A stretch of 64,000 bases of DNA from Streptomyces sp. CB02056 (GCF_001905545.1 NZ_LIPD01000003.1:1-64000); one strand, 5' to 3'; positions 44,748-53,980 are shown, numbered from the stretch's first letter. Translations and numbers: made by a program. Notes: generated by a model not told the origin, from the sequence alone.

Positions 44748-45712
44748 CGACCGCCCCCGACCGGGGCGTGCTCAGCGGTGGCCGGGGCCGGCGCCTCGGC
44801 CGGGGGCTGCTCCGCCGCCGGGGGCTCGGCGGCGGCCTGCGTGTCGGCCTTCGCGGCGGGCTTCCCGGCGGGCTTCTTCTCGGCCTTCTCCGGGGCCTTC
44901 ACCGGGGCCTTCACCGGCGCCTTCACGCTCTTGGTCCCGGCCTTGGGCTCGGCCTCGGTCTTGGGCTCGACCTTGGGGCCCGCGGCGGGCTTGGGCTCGG
45001 TCCCGGCCCCGGCCGGCTCCTCGCGGCGCGGGCGCGGGGTCGCCGGGACGGCCACCGGCGCGGACGCGGTGGGGGCCTGCGGCACCCGCGAGGCCTGCGG
45101 CACCTGCGGCTCCTGCGGCGTCGCGGGGCTCCCGACGGCCTCCGGCGCCGCCGGGGCACCCCGGCGGCGGGTCATCATCACCAGCGCGCCCAGCAGCAGC
45201 CCGGTCGCGCCGCCGACCGCGACGTCCAGCTTCCCGGACGGCGTGGTCGGCCTGTCCGGCGCGGCGGCCGGGGAGAGCGTCACCAGCCGGACGTTGGTGT
45301 CCTTGCTGCTGGTGTTGGCGAAGGCGACCAGCGAGCGGGCCACCGCGTCGGCCGTCCGGGCGGCCTCCTGGGGGCGCTCCCCGGTCCCGGTGATCTCGAT
45401 CATCGGGGCGTCCGGGGAGGTCGTCCCGTGCACCAGGGACTCCAGCTCGGACCGGGTGTGGCCGGTCTCGGCGGCCGCCACCCCGAGCACCTGCGGCTGC
45501 CCGGCCAGCCGGCCGTACGCCTGGGCGAAGTTGGTCGCGATCGCGGCCTCCCCGGGGTTCTGCGCGACCACGAGGACGTAGGCGTTCGCGGCGTACGACG
45601 GGGACGCGGCGACGGCGTACCCGGCGCCGACCGCGGCGCCCAGCGGAACCGCGAGCACCACCGGCCACCAGCGGCGGACCAGGCGGCGGGCGCTTCGGCG
45701 CGGTGTGGTCAT
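44744..45712 (-). CDS. Wzz-like polysaccharide co-polymerase without kinase domain
   Basis: 322 aa. Helix 1 (about 15-36, WWPVVLAVPLGAAVGAGYAVA), a periplasmic region (SYAANAYVLVVAQNPGEAAIATNFAQAYGRLAGQPQVLGVAAAETG), helix 2 (about 165-185), then an unusual cytosolic tail of about 140 residues rich in Lys, Ala, Pro (KAPVKAPVKAPEKAEKKP) and without Walker motifs or tyrosines. Wzz/Wzc proteins set chain length; here the bacterial tyrosine-kinase half is absent. It overlaps its downstream gene by 4 bp and begins 49 bp after the GT4 gene. Confidence 0.85.
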   Translation of the reverse strand: MTTPRRSARRLVRRWWPVVLAVPLGAAVGAGYAVAASPSYAANAYVLVVAQNPGEAAIATNFAQAYGRLAGQPQVLGVAAAETGHTRSELESLVHGTTSPDAPMIEITGTGERPQEAARTADAVARSLVAFANTSSKDTNVRLVTLSPAAAPDRPTTPSGKLDVAVGGATGLLLGALVMMTRRRGAPAAPEAVGSPATPQEPQVPQASRVPQAPTASAPVAVPATPRPRREEPAGAGTEPKPAAGPKVEPKTEAEPKAGTKSVKAPVKAPVKAPEKAEKKPAGKPAAKADTQAAAEPPAAEQPPAEAPAPATAEHAPVGGGR

Positions 45713-45761
45713 GGGTGTTGCTCCTTGGGTCTGGTACGGCGGTTCCGGCGGTGGCGGGCGG

Positions 45762-46877
45762 TCAGACGCGGGCCAGCCGGTCGTAGAGGGCGCCCAGGTC
45801 GGCGGCGACCCGGACGATGTCGTAGTGGCCGACGGCCGGGGGGTGCGGCAGCGGGTCGGCGGTGTGCCCGCTGAGCGGCCGCAGGTCGCGCAGCGCGGCG
45901 GCGTAGGCGGCGGGCTCGGAGGGGACGCGGCGGGCCTGCGGGGCGGCCCTGGGCGGCAGTTCGTCGAGCGCCGGGCAGGCGCTGTAGCGCACCGGCAGCC
46001 CGGCCGCGAGGCCCTCCAGGACGCCGAGGCCGAAGGTCTCCGCGGTGGAGGGGGCGGCCAGCACGTCCAGGGCGGCCAGCAGTTCGGGGACGTCGTCGCG
46101 CTCCCCGGTGAGCACCAGCCGGTCCCGCACGCCGAGTTCCTCGGCCCGGCGCTCCAGCGCGGCGCGCTCCGGACCCTCGCCGACCAGCACCAGCCGGGTG
46201 GCCGGGTCGAGCTCGGCGAGCGCCTCGACCAGCACCTCGAAGCGCTTGCCGGGCACCAGCCGGCCCACCCCGCCGACCACCCAGCCCCCGTACGGCAGCC
46301 CGAGCTCGGCCCGCAACCGGCGGCGGACGGCGGCCCGTTCGGCGGGCGGAAGGCGGTAGCGGGAGGTGTCGATGCCGTTCGGGATCAGCTCGATCCGGGT
46401 CGGCGGGACGCCCCAGGAACGCAGCGTCTGGGCGACCTGGCGGGAGACCGCGACGGTGGTGCTGCCGAGCCGTTCGGCCGCCAGGTAGAGACCCTTGACG
46501 CCCCGGGTGACCGGGCGGCCCTCGATCACCCCGGCGTGCAGCGAGTGCTCGGTGGAGACCACCGCGCGCACCCCGGCCAGCCGGGCGGCCGTCCGGCCGT
46601 ACAGCTGGGCCCGGTACAGGTGGGTGTGCACCAGGTCGTAGCGGCCGGCCCGGACCAGCCGGACCAGCCGGGGCAGCGCGCCGAGGTCCCGGTTGCCGCG
46701 CATGCCGAGGTGGTGGACGGTGACGCCGTCGGCGCGCAGCGCCTCGGCGACCGTGCCGGGGTTGGTCAGGGCGAGCACCTCGCACTGCTGGTGCGCCGGC
46801 AGGTGCCGCAGCAGCAGGTGCAGTTGGCGCTCGGCGCCGCCGGCGGCCAGGCCGGTGACGATGTGCAGCACCCTCAT
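45762..46877 (-). CDS. GT4-family glycosyltransferase
   Basis: 371 aa GT-B enzyme. It begins MRVLHIVTGLAAGGAERQLHLLLRHLPA, then has LVHTHLYRAQLYGR, GGVGRLVPGKRFEVLVEAL, and the donor-site E-x7-E motif region PSTAETFGLGVLEGLAAGLPV. It transfers a sugar from a nucleotide donor to the growing repeat unit on the inner membrane face. ATG 46877 overlaps the deacetylase stop by 4 bp. Confidence 0.93.
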   Translation of the reverse strand: MRVLHIVTGLAAGGAERQLHLLLRHLPAHQQCEVLALTNPGTVAEALRADGVTVHHLGMRGNRDLGALPRLVRLVRAGRYDLVHTHLYRAQLYGRTAARLAGVRAVVSTEHSLHAGVIEGRPVTRGVKGLYLAAERLGSTTVAVSRQVAQTLRSWGVPPTRIELIPNGIDTSRYRLPPAERAAVRRRLRAELGLPYGGWVVGGVGRLVPGKRFEVLVEALAELDPATRLVLVGEGPERAALERRAEELGVRDRLVLTGERDDVPELLAALDVLAAPSTAETFGLGVLEGLAAGLPVRYSACPALDELPPRAAPQARRVPSEPAAYAAALRDLRPLSGHTADPLPHPPAVGHYDIVRVAADLGALYDRLARV

Positions 46878-47725
46878 GGCCGGGGCTCCCGGCGGGCGTG
46901 GCGCAGCCCGGTGACGGCGTCCCGCAACCGGTGCCGGCCCTGCTTGGCGCGCAGCCGCCAGGCGCCGTCGCGGTCGCCGACGTAGCAGCGGGGCAGGGCG
47001 AAGCGGCCGGTGAGCGGGGAGTGCGCGATGGCGCAGGCGTGGTCGTACCCGGCGTCGCGCACGGCCAGGGCGGCGGGCAGGTCGACGGCGCCGTACGGGT
47101 AGCAGAAGCCGGTGACCGGGCCGCCGACGGCCTCCTCCAGCAGCCGCCGGCTCTCCCGGGCCTGGACGGCGAGGGCCTCGGGCGGCAGGCCGGGCAGCGC
47201 CCGGTGGCCGAGGCCGTGCGAGCCGATCTCCCAGCCGGCGCCGGCGAGCCCGGTGACCTCCTGGACGGTGAGCAGCCGCTTGCGCGGGCCCTCGGTGTCC
47301 CAGCCGTTGTCCCGGCCGAGCAGGTCGGCGACCACGTACGCGGTGGCGGTGAAGCCGTACGCCTGGAGGGTCGGCACCGCGTACCGGGCGATGTCGGCGT
47401 AGCCGTCGTCGAAGGTCAGGCCGACCAGTCTGTCGTCCCGGCCGAGGGCGTGGGCCCGCATCAGCTCGCGGACGGAGACGCCGCGCCGGCCGCTCCGGTA
47501 CAGCCAGCCGATCTGTTCGGCGAACCGCTCGGGGCTGACGGTGAGCCGGTAGGGGTCCTCCTGCTCGACCGCCACCGAGTGGTACATCAGGATCCACGGC
47601 GAGGCGGAGCCGGGGACCGGCGGTGCGCCGAGCGGGTGGCGGCTCCTGGGCGGTCGTGCCCGGTCCGGCGGTGCGCTCTGGAGGCCCGCCCGGGCCGAAC
47701 GGACGGTTCCCCGTTCATTGTCCAT
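46874..47725 (-). CDS. Polysaccharide deacetylase (NodB-like)
   Basis: 283 aa. After a Arg/Pro-rich leader come the carbohydrate esterase 4 motifs: WILMYHSV, VGLTFDDGYADI (catalytic Asp pair) and the zinc histidines in EIGSHGLGHRAL. VTGFCYPYGAVD gives the RxxxxPYG-type motif. It deacetylates N-acetyl sugars. No signal peptide is obvious, so it may act in the cytosol. It overlaps the downstream GT4 gene by 4 bp; the upstream flippase gene overlaps it by 11 bp. Confidence 0.92.
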   Translation of the reverse strand: MDNERGTVRSARAGLQSAPPDRARPPRSRHPLGAPPVPGSASPWILMYHSVAVEQEDPYRLTVSPERFAEQIGWLYRSGRRGVSVRELMRAHALGRDDRLVGLTFDDGYADIARYAVPTLQAYGFTATAYVVADLLGRDNGWDTEGPRKRLLTVQEVTGLAGAGWEIGSHGLGHRALPGLPPEALAVQARESRRLLEEAVGGPVTGFCYPYGAVDLPAALAVRDAGYDHACAIAHSPLTGRFALPRCYVGDRDGAWRLRAKQGRHRLRDAVTGLRHARREPRP

Positions 47726-49451
47726 CGGGACGCTTCCCTTCTTCGGCGGCGGTTGGCGGGTTCCGGACGGGCCCCAGGGCCCGGGCGAGGGCGAGGACCG
47801 GGCCGCGCACCTCGCGGGCGCCGAGCCCGGTGCCGAGGGCCGCGAAGGCCAGCGCCACGGTGAGGCCCCCGAGGAGGGTCGACAGCAGGGGGTCGGCGGC
47901 CAGCCCGGCGGCGGCGGTGCCGAGCACGGTGGCCCCGGCGGCGGCGGCCACCAGCCGGCCGTGGCCGCCGAGCACCCGGTGCAGCCGCAGCGGGATGCCG
48001 CGCAGCACCAGGCCGTGCAGCAGCAGTGCGGCGGCGGCGGTGATCCCGGCCGCGTTGCCGGCGGCCAGCCCCAGGGCGCCGAAGCGGGGCGTGGCGAGCA
48101 GGCCGGTGGCGACGGTGACGCCGAGGCCGAGCACCATCGCGGCGGCCGGGTACCAGTCCAGCAGTCGGCGGCCGTCCTCGGCGCCCGGGTCGTCGGCCCG
48201 GCGGACCACCGGGCGCAGCGAGAAGTACGGACGGACCATCACGCCGATCAGCGCCTGGGCGGGCAGGCCGAAGCTGTACACCCGGATGACGTCGGCGGTG
48301 GCGGCGGTGTCGTGCGGGCCGAAGGCGCCGCGCTCGAACAGCAGCGAGACCACCGAGGGGGCGCAGGCCATCAGGAAGGCGGTGCCGAACAGGACGACGG
48401 CCGCCGCCTGGCCGAGGTCCTTCTCCACCCGGTCGCGGGCGGCGGTGAGGTCCCCGGCGGCCAGCGCCCGGGCGACCAGCGGGAAGGTGACGGTGCAGAT
48501 CAGCAGGCCCGCCGTCATGGCGAGCTGGGAGACCTTGGCGGCGTAGTTGAGGTGCGAGATGGTGCCGGGCGGCAGGGCCGAGCCGAGGTAGCGCTCGACG
48601 AAGACCTGGGACTGCCGGGTGAGCGTGAAGGCGGCCACCGGCAGCAGGGCGAGCGGCATCAGCACCAGGGCCCGGCGCGAACGGCGGCCCCGGCCGGTGC
48701 CGGGCGGGCCCTGGCGCAGCCGGCGCAGGAACGGGCCGACCAGCAGACCGGCCATCAGCAGGCTGCCGCCCGCGACGCCGAGGGCGGCGGAGCGCACGCC
48801 GAGGTAGGAGTGGAGGCAGAGCAGGACGGCGAGGATGCCGAGGTTGTAGGCGACGTAGATGCCGGCCGGGGCGGTGAAGCGGTGGTGGGCGCGCAGCGCG
48901 GCGGCCAGGTAGCCGGCCACCCCGAAGGGCAGCACGGTGACCGCGGTGATCCGGGTGCAGGTGACGGCCAGGCCGGGGTCGGTGAGGCCGGGGGCGAGCA
49001 GGTCGACCAGTTCCGGGGCGCCCAGGGCGACGGCCAGGGCGAGGCCGCTGAGCGCGAGCAGCAGCCAGGGCAGGGTGGCGCGGACCAGTTGGCGGACCGG
49101 GTCGGGGGCATCCGGGTCCTCCTCGCGCAGCACCAGGGCGAGGGCGAACGCGGGCACCATGAGGAAGGACATGGCGTCCTCGATCAGCAGCGGCGCGGCG
49201 GTCTCCGGGACGGTCCAGGCGACCAGGAAGGCGTCGGTGCCCTGGTTGGCGCCGAAGTAGCGGGCCAGCAGGAGGTCGCGCAGCAGGCCGAGGCCGGATC
49301 CGGCGGCGCTGAGCACGGCGGTGATGCCGAAGGCCTTGGCGAGGAAGCCGCGCCGGGGGGCCGGGTGCGGCCCGGCGGACGGGTCCCCGCCGGGGGCGCC
49401 GCGGGGGGCGGGGAGGGGGGAGGCGACGGCGGCGGGCCGGTCGGTGGTCAC
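47715..49451 (-). CDS. MurJ/Wzx-like lipid-linked oligosaccharide flippase
   Basis: 578 aa, about 14 helices, MviN/MurJ family. It contains GLLRDLLLARYFGANQGTDAFLVAWTVPE near the N-terminus, VERYLGSALPPGTISHLNYAAKV, and FPLVARALAAGD. Because the cluster has no other Wzx candidate, it probably flips the lipid-linked repeat unit for this locus rather than lipid II. A different MurJ should exist elsewhere for peptidoglycan. The GTG start (49451) overlaps the ligase stop by 4 bp (GTGA). Confidence 0.9.
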   Translation of the reverse strand: MTTDRPAAVASPLPAPRGAPGGDPSAGPHPAPRRGFLAKAFGITAVLSAAGSGLGLLRDLLLARYFGANQGTDAFLVAWTVPETAAPLLIEDAMSFLMVPAFALALVLREEDPDAPDPVRQLVRATLPWLLLALSGLALAVALGAPELVDLLAPGLTDPGLAVTCTRITAVTVLPFGVAGYLAAALRAHHRFTAPAGIYVAYNLGILAVLLCLHSYLGVRSAALGVAGGSLLMAGLLVGPFLRRLRQGPPGTGRGRRSRRALVLMPLALLPVAAFTLTRQSQVFVERYLGSALPPGTISHLNYAAKVSQLAMTAGLLICTVTFPLVARALAAGDLTAARDRVEKDLGQAAAVVLFGTAFLMACAPSVVSLLFERGAFGPHDTAATADVIRVYSFGLPAQALIGVMVRPYFSLRPVVRRADDPGAEDGRRLLDWYPAAAMVLGLGVTVATGLLATPRFGALGLAAGNAAGITAAAALLLHGLVLRGIPLRLHRVLGGHGRLVAAAAGATVLGTAAAGLAADPLLSTLLGGLTVALAFAALGTGLGAREVRGPVLALARALGPVRNPPTAAEEGKRPDGQ

Positions 49452-50794
49452 CGGGCCGCTCCGGTGGTCGCCGGACCGGCGGCGGGGTGCCCGGGGTGCT
49501 GTGCGGCCGCGCGGGCGGCGAGGCCGAGGACGACGGAGGTCAGCACGGTGGTGGTGCCGCCGATGTCGGAGTACAGGAAGTCGACGAGGACCCAGGTGAG
49601 CAGGGCGAGGGCGGCGAGCCCGGGGCCGCGGCGGTGGCGCAGGCAGCCGATCAGCAGGGCGAGGAAGAGCGCGGCGTAGGCGGTGATGCCGATCAGGCCC
49701 TGCTCGCTGAGCACCAGGAAGTACATGTTGTGCGGGGAGAGCAGCGGTTCGCGCTGGAAGCCGATGGTGGCGTCGGCGGCGTCGCTGCCGGAGGACAGCC
49801 GCAGCGGGGCGTGGCTGTCGCGCAGCTGCTGGAAGGCCTTGGGGCCGGCGCCGTGCACGGGGTGGTCCTGCCAGATCCGTCCGGCGGTGGACCACAGGTC
49901 GTACCGGTCGGAGACGGACTGGTCGGGGGCGGCGGAGACGGAGCCGATCGAGCTGAGCCGCTTGGTGACGCCGGAGCCGCCGAGGCCGAGGCCGCCGACC
50001 AGGACGACCGCGGCGGCCAGGCCGAGGACGGCGCCGCGCACCAGCAGCCGGGCGTCGACGCGCAGCAGCAGGACGGTGGCGGCGAGGCCGGTGGCGATCC
50101 AGCTGCCCCGGCTGAAGGAGACGGCCAGCGGGAAGGCGAGGAAGGCGGCGGCGGCGAACATCGCGCGGCGCAGCCGGGCGTTTCCCCCGGGGCCTCGCTC
50201 GCCGAGGGCCAGGGCGAGGGCGGCGAGCAGGCCGAAGCTGACCACGCTGGACATCGCCATGATGTCGAGCGCGCCGAAGGTGCCGACGGCCCGGATCGGC
50301 TGGCCGGTGTAGGAGGCGCCGGTGTGGGTGAGGTACTGCTTCGCGCCGACCACGCCCTGGATCAGCGCGGCGAGCACGAAGGAGCCGAGCACCAGGCGCT
50401 GGTCGGTGCGGTCGCGCAGGGCGCAGAGGACGGCGGCGGGGACCAGGACGAACACCTGGGCGAGCCGGACGAAGCCGGTGACGCTGGCGGCCGGGTCGGT
50501 CGAGCCGAGGGTGGCGACGGCGGCGGCGACCACGATCCCGCCGAACAGCGCGCAGGTGGTGCGGCTGACCGCTGGCAGCCGCCCGCGCAGCAGGTTGAGC
50601 GCGGTGAGGGCCACCAGGGCCAGCGAGGCGAGGTCGGCGGCGGTGACGTGGACGGCGGCGGCGACGTCCTTCTCCCCGGTGGGCACGCAGACCAGCAGGA
50701 CGGTGGCGGCGGCCAGCGGGCTGGTGCGCTCGGTGAGCGCGGGTAGGGCCGCCCGTAAGGCCGGGCGGGGGAAGGCGGGGAGGGTCAGGGCCAC
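49448..50794 (-). CDS. O-antigen ligase/polymerase-like (Wzy/WaaL) membrane protein
   Basis: 448 aa with about 11 helices and a large extracytoplasmic loop. It carries the Wzy_C-type signature: RAVGTFGALDIMAMSSV and, in the loop, QREPLLSPHNMYFLVLSEQGLIGI, where the His-Asn pair is characteristic. It would join lipid-linked repeat units into polymer. It lies 7 bp after the membrane transferase gene and overlaps the flippase gene by 4 bp. Confidence 0.9.
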   Translation of the reverse strand: MALTLPAFPRPALRAALPALTERTSPLAAATVLLVCVPTGEKDVAAAVHVTAADLASLALVALTALNLLRGRLPAVSRTTCALFGGIVVAAAVATLGSTDPAASVTGFVRLAQVFVLVPAAVLCALRDRTDQRLVLGSFVLAALIQGVVGAKQYLTHTGASYTGQPIRAVGTFGALDIMAMSSVVSFGLLAALALALGERGPGGNARLRRAMFAAAAFLAFPLAVSFSRGSWIATGLAATVLLLRVDARLLVRGAVLGLAAAVVLVGGLGLGGSGVTKRLSSIGSVSAAPDQSVSDRYDLWSTAGRIWQDHPVHGAGPKAFQQLRDSHAPLRLSSGSDAADATIGFQREPLLSPHNMYFLVLSEQGLIGITAYAALFLALLIGCLRHRRGPGLAALALLTWVLVDFLYSDIGGTTTVLTSVVLGLAARAAAQHPGHPAAGPATTGAAR

Positions 50795-50801
50795 GAAGGG
50801 G

Positions 50802-52325
50802 TCAGCTCCCGTCCGGGTGGAGCATCAGGGCCGCGGTGCGGCACAGGATCTTGACGTCCTGCCAGAGGCTCCAGCTCTCGATGTAGCGGTTGTCGAAGCG
50901 GGCCCGGTCCTCGATGGAGGTGTCCCCGCGCAGGCCGTTGACCTGGGCCAGGCCGGTGAGGCCGACCGGGACGCGGTGGCGGTCCGCGTACTCGGGGTAG
51001 GCCTGGCCGAACCGCATGACGAAGTACGGCCGTTCGGGGCGGGGGCCGACCAGGCTCATGTCGCCGCGCAGGACGTTCCACAGCTGGGGCAGCTCGTCCA
51101 GCGAGCTCTTGCGCAGCAGCCGGCCGACGGCGCCCATCCGGTGGTCCTGGGAGATGTTCCAGCGGGTGGCGGACTCGTGCTCGTTGCTCGGGCGCAGGGT
51201 GCGGAACTTGAGGACGGTGAAGACCCGGCCGTCCAGGCCGGTGCGCTGCTGGCGGAAGAGCACGCCGGGGCCGGTGTCGAAGCGGACGGCGAGGGCGCAG
51301 AGCACCAGGACGGGGGCGAGCAGCAGCAGGCCGACCGCGGCGGCGGTGACGTCCAGGGCGCGCTTGGCGGCCCAGCCGGGGCGGCGCATCGCGGGGCTGC
51401 CGAGCCGCAGGCAGGGGAAGCCCCACAGGTGGTCGCCGCCGGTGATCGGGGCGGCTGGCAGCGAGCCGTACTCGCGCAGCGCGGGCACCAGCCAGACCTG
51501 GCAGCCGAGCCGGGCGGCGTCGCGCAGGGTGGCGGCGGTCTCGGCCTCGTCGGCGGCGCCGGCGGTGGCGATCACGTGCTGGACGCCGTGCCGGCGCACC
51601 TCGCGCTCCAGTGCCTCGCGGCCGCCGAGCACGGGCAGGTCGGTGTCGCCGGGCAGCAGCGGCGGGTCCGCGTCGAGGAAGCCGACCGGGCGCATCCCGT
51701 ACTCGCCGTGCGCGCGGAGGGCGGCGGCGACCCGGCGGCCGAGCCGGCCTGCGCCGAGCACCAGGACGGGGCTGGGGCGGCTGCGGCGGATCCGCCGGAC
51801 CAGGTGGTAGAGGACGGCGCGGCCGACGGCCACGATCAGCAGCTGGGCGCCGAGCAGGACGGTGAGCCGGGCCGGGCTGGCCGGGCCGCAGTCGGGCCAG
51901 TGGCCGCCGAGGCCGCCGGACAGGGTGACGGCGAAGGCGGTGGCGACCACGGCCCGGGCGGACAGCGCGGGCAGTTCGTCCAGGACGGACAGGGTGAGCC
52001 GGGGGCGGTAGAGGCCGCCGGCCAGGTTGAGCAGGAGCAGCAGGGGCAGGACGGCGGGGACGCCGAGCAGCGGGTCGAGCGGGGCGGCCGGGTCGAAGGC
52101 GCGGTTGGCGATGCCGCCGGCGGAGCACAGCGCGATGACGTCGGCCTGGACCAGGGCGAGTGACAGGGCCAGCCGGGAGCGGACCGTCCCACGGGACCGG
52201 TGCTGCGGCGGGACCGTCCGGAGGTGCGCCGCCCCCGCCGGCCGGTCGAGCAGCCCGGTGCCGGGCCGGCGGGGGCCGGACAGGGGTCCGCTCGATCGCG
52301 GCACACTCTCGTGGTCAATGGTCAT
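50802..52325 (-). CDS. Membrane glycosyl-1-phosphate transferase (WcaJ/CpsE-like)
   Basis: 507 aa. N-terminal helices (residues 50-160) and a NAD-like domain (VLVLGAGRLGRRVAAALRAHGEYGMRPVGFLDADPP) precede the bacterial sugar transferase domain (KRALDVTAAAVGLLLLAPVLVL, FRTLRP, RKSSLDELPQLWNVLRGDMSLVGPRPE). These enzymes start repeat-unit synthesis by transferring sugar-1-phosphate to undecaprenyl phosphate. I chose ATG 52325; an in-frame start at 52622 would add 99 residues of non-conserved sequence. First gene of the main polysaccharide operon. Confidence 0.93.
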   Translation of the reverse strand: MTIDHESVPRSSGPLSGPRRPGTGLLDRPAGAAHLRTVPPQHRSRGTVRSRLALSLALVQADVIALCSAGGIANRAFDPAAPLDPLLGVPAVLPLLLLLNLAGGLYRPRLTLSVLDELPALSARAVVATAFAVTLSGGLGGHWPDCGPASPARLTVLLGAQLLIVAVGRAVLYHLVRRIRRSRPSPVLVLGAGRLGRRVAAALRAHGEYGMRPVGFLDADPPLLPGDTDLPVLGGREALEREVRRHGVQHVIATAGAADEAETAATLRDAARLGCQVWLVPALREYGSLPAAPITGGDHLWGFPCLRLGSPAMRRPGWAAKRALDVTAAAVGLLLLAPVLVLCALAVRFDTGPGVLFRQQRTGLDGRVFTVLKFRTLRPSNEHESATRWNISQDHRMGAVGRLLRKSSLDELPQLWNVLRGDMSLVGPRPERPYFVMRFGQAYPEYADRHRVPVGLTGLAQVNGLRGDTSIEDRARFDNRYIESWSLWQDVKILCRTAALMLHPDGS

Positions 52326-52721
52326 CAGCGCACGATCTCCCCTGCTGTGTGCCCGGGGTGACGGTGCCCCGGCACCGGTTGGCGCGGGGCGGCCGTCCCG
52401 GCCCGGTGGGCGCGGTCCTGACAGCACCTGCTGCCGCTCGCGGCTTCCGGATGTCCGGCGGCGGGGCCGATCGCAAAGGAACTGGTCACGAAGAAGTCGG
52501 TCGCGAGGGGCCCAGCCGTGAATTCCCGACATGAAATCCGAACGAAGCAGGCAAAATCCGACAATACAGAACCGGGCGGTACAGGCCGGAAGTTGACTTG
52601 CCGATTCATTCCAGCCGCCCATTAATAGGTATTTCGGATTTGACGCCTCGCCTCCCTATCCGGCCGAGGGTGCGAATACGACAACGCCGGAAACGGCGGG
52701 CATTCACGGCATGTGAAACGA
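52326..52721. other. AT-richer promoter region of the polysaccharide operon
   Basis: 396 bp without a gene. The part at 52490-52720 is the lowest-GC long stretch in the window, with AATACAGAA, TTAATAGGTATTTC and repeated AAATCCGA words (52535, 52554 and, inverted, 52636). A short stem CGCCG-GAAA-CGGCG (52685-52698) may end the upstream GT gene. The operon promoter probably lies here. I could not fix its -10 with confidence; low GC also fits acquired DNA. Confidence 0.5.
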
Positions 52722-53876
52722 TCAGATCCGCTCTGGGACACGGGCCCGGCGCCGCCCCGCCGCCGGTCCCGCGCCCAGCAGGTGGCGATAGAGGACGTCA
52801 ACCTGTTCGACCACGGTGCGCACGTCGTGCCGGCCCATCACGTGCTCGCGCAACCGGGCGCCGCGCCGCTCGCATTCGATCGGATCTGACAGCGCGTCCC
52901 CCATACGGGTGGCGAGGGCCCGCGCGTCCTCGGGCGGGACCACCGCGTGCGCCAGCTCGGACGGCGGCAGGCACTCCCGGGCGCCGGGCACGTCGGTCAG
53001 CAGCACCGGACGGGCGGCCGCCATCGCCTCCAGCGGGGCCAGCGCCATCCCCTCCCAGCGTGAGGGCAGCACCACCAGGTCGGCCGCCGCCAGCCACGGG
53101 CGCGGGTCCGGCACGTCCCCGACCAGCCGGATCCGGGCGGGCTCGGCGGTCTGCCGGACCAGCTCCGCGACCCGCTGCTCCTCCGGCCCGCCGCCGACCA
53201 GCGCCAGCCGGGCCCGCGGCACCCGGCGCAGCACCTCCGGCCAGGCGGCCAGCAGCACGTCCTGGCCCTTCTGCCGGCACAGCCGCCCGACGCACACCGC
53301 GAGCGGGGCCTCCAGGTCCAGGCCGAGCGCGATCCGGGCGGCGCGGCGGTCGGCGGGCGCGTAGTGGCGCACGTCCACGCCGTTGGGCACCACCGCCCAG
53401 TCGGCGTGCAGCCCGGCCGCCACGCCGTCGGCCCGCTCCTGGACGCTGACGCACAGCAGCCGGTGCGACCAGCGGGTGGCGAAGCGCTCCCAGCGCAGCG
53501 TGGCGGCGGCCAGCGCGCCGTCGACGGCGGCGAAGGACCAGGCGTGCGGCTGGAAGACGGTCGGCACCGTGCCGTGCACCGCGAGCCGCCCGGCCAACCC
53601 GGCCTTGGCGCTGTGCAGGTGGACCACGTCGGGCGCGGCCGCCCGGACGATCCGGCGCAGCCGCCAGGCCTCGGCGGGGGTGCCCGGGCCGGGCGGGCGC
53701 CGGGCGGGCCAGTCCTGGACCAGCGCGCCCACCGCGGCGGCCTCCGCGGCCAGCCGCCCGCCGCGCGGGCAGGCGACCAGCACCCGGTGGCCGGCCTCCC
53801 GCTGGCCCCGGACCAGATCGGCGACGACGCGGGCGACCCCGCCGTCCACCGGTTGGGAAATGTGAAGGATCGTCAT
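52722..53876 (-). CDS. GT4-family glycosyltransferase
   Basis: 384 aa GT-B enzyme. It starts MTILHISQPVDGGVARVVADLVRGQREAGHRVLVACP, then VVHLHSAKAGLAGRL, CVGRLCRQKGQDVLLAAW, and the donor motif LPSRWEGMALAPLEAMAAARPV. Upstream of and separated from the main operon by a 396-bp spacer, so it has its own transcription unit or an internal promoter follows it. ATG 53876 has GGAAATGTGAAGGATCGTC ahead of it. The likely role is an added sugar in the same polymer. Confidence 0.92.
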   Translation of the reverse strand: MTILHISQPVDGGVARVVADLVRGQREAGHRVLVACPRGGRLAAEAAAVGALVQDWPARRPPGPGTPAEAWRLRRIVRAAAPDVVHLHSAKAGLAGRLAVHGTVPTVFQPHAWSFAAVDGALAAATLRWERFATRWSHRLLCVSVQERADGVAAGLHADWAVVPNGVDVRHYAPADRRAARIALGLDLEAPLAVCVGRLCRQKGQDVLLAAWPEVLRRVPRARLALVGGGPEEQRVAELVRQTAEPARIRLVGDVPDPRPWLAAADLVVLPSRWEGMALAPLEAMAAARPVLLTDVPGARECLPPSELAHAVVPPEDARALATRMGDALSDPIECERRGARLREHVMGRHDVRTVVEQVDVLYRHLLGAGPAAGRRRARVPERI

Positions 53877-53980
53877 ATGCACGGCGGCGAGCCTAGGGTG
53901 GCCCACCGGTGCCGGGCGGCCCCCGTCACCCGCAGGTGGCGGTTCGGCCACCCGTACGGCTTTCGGCTCGTACGGGAGAC

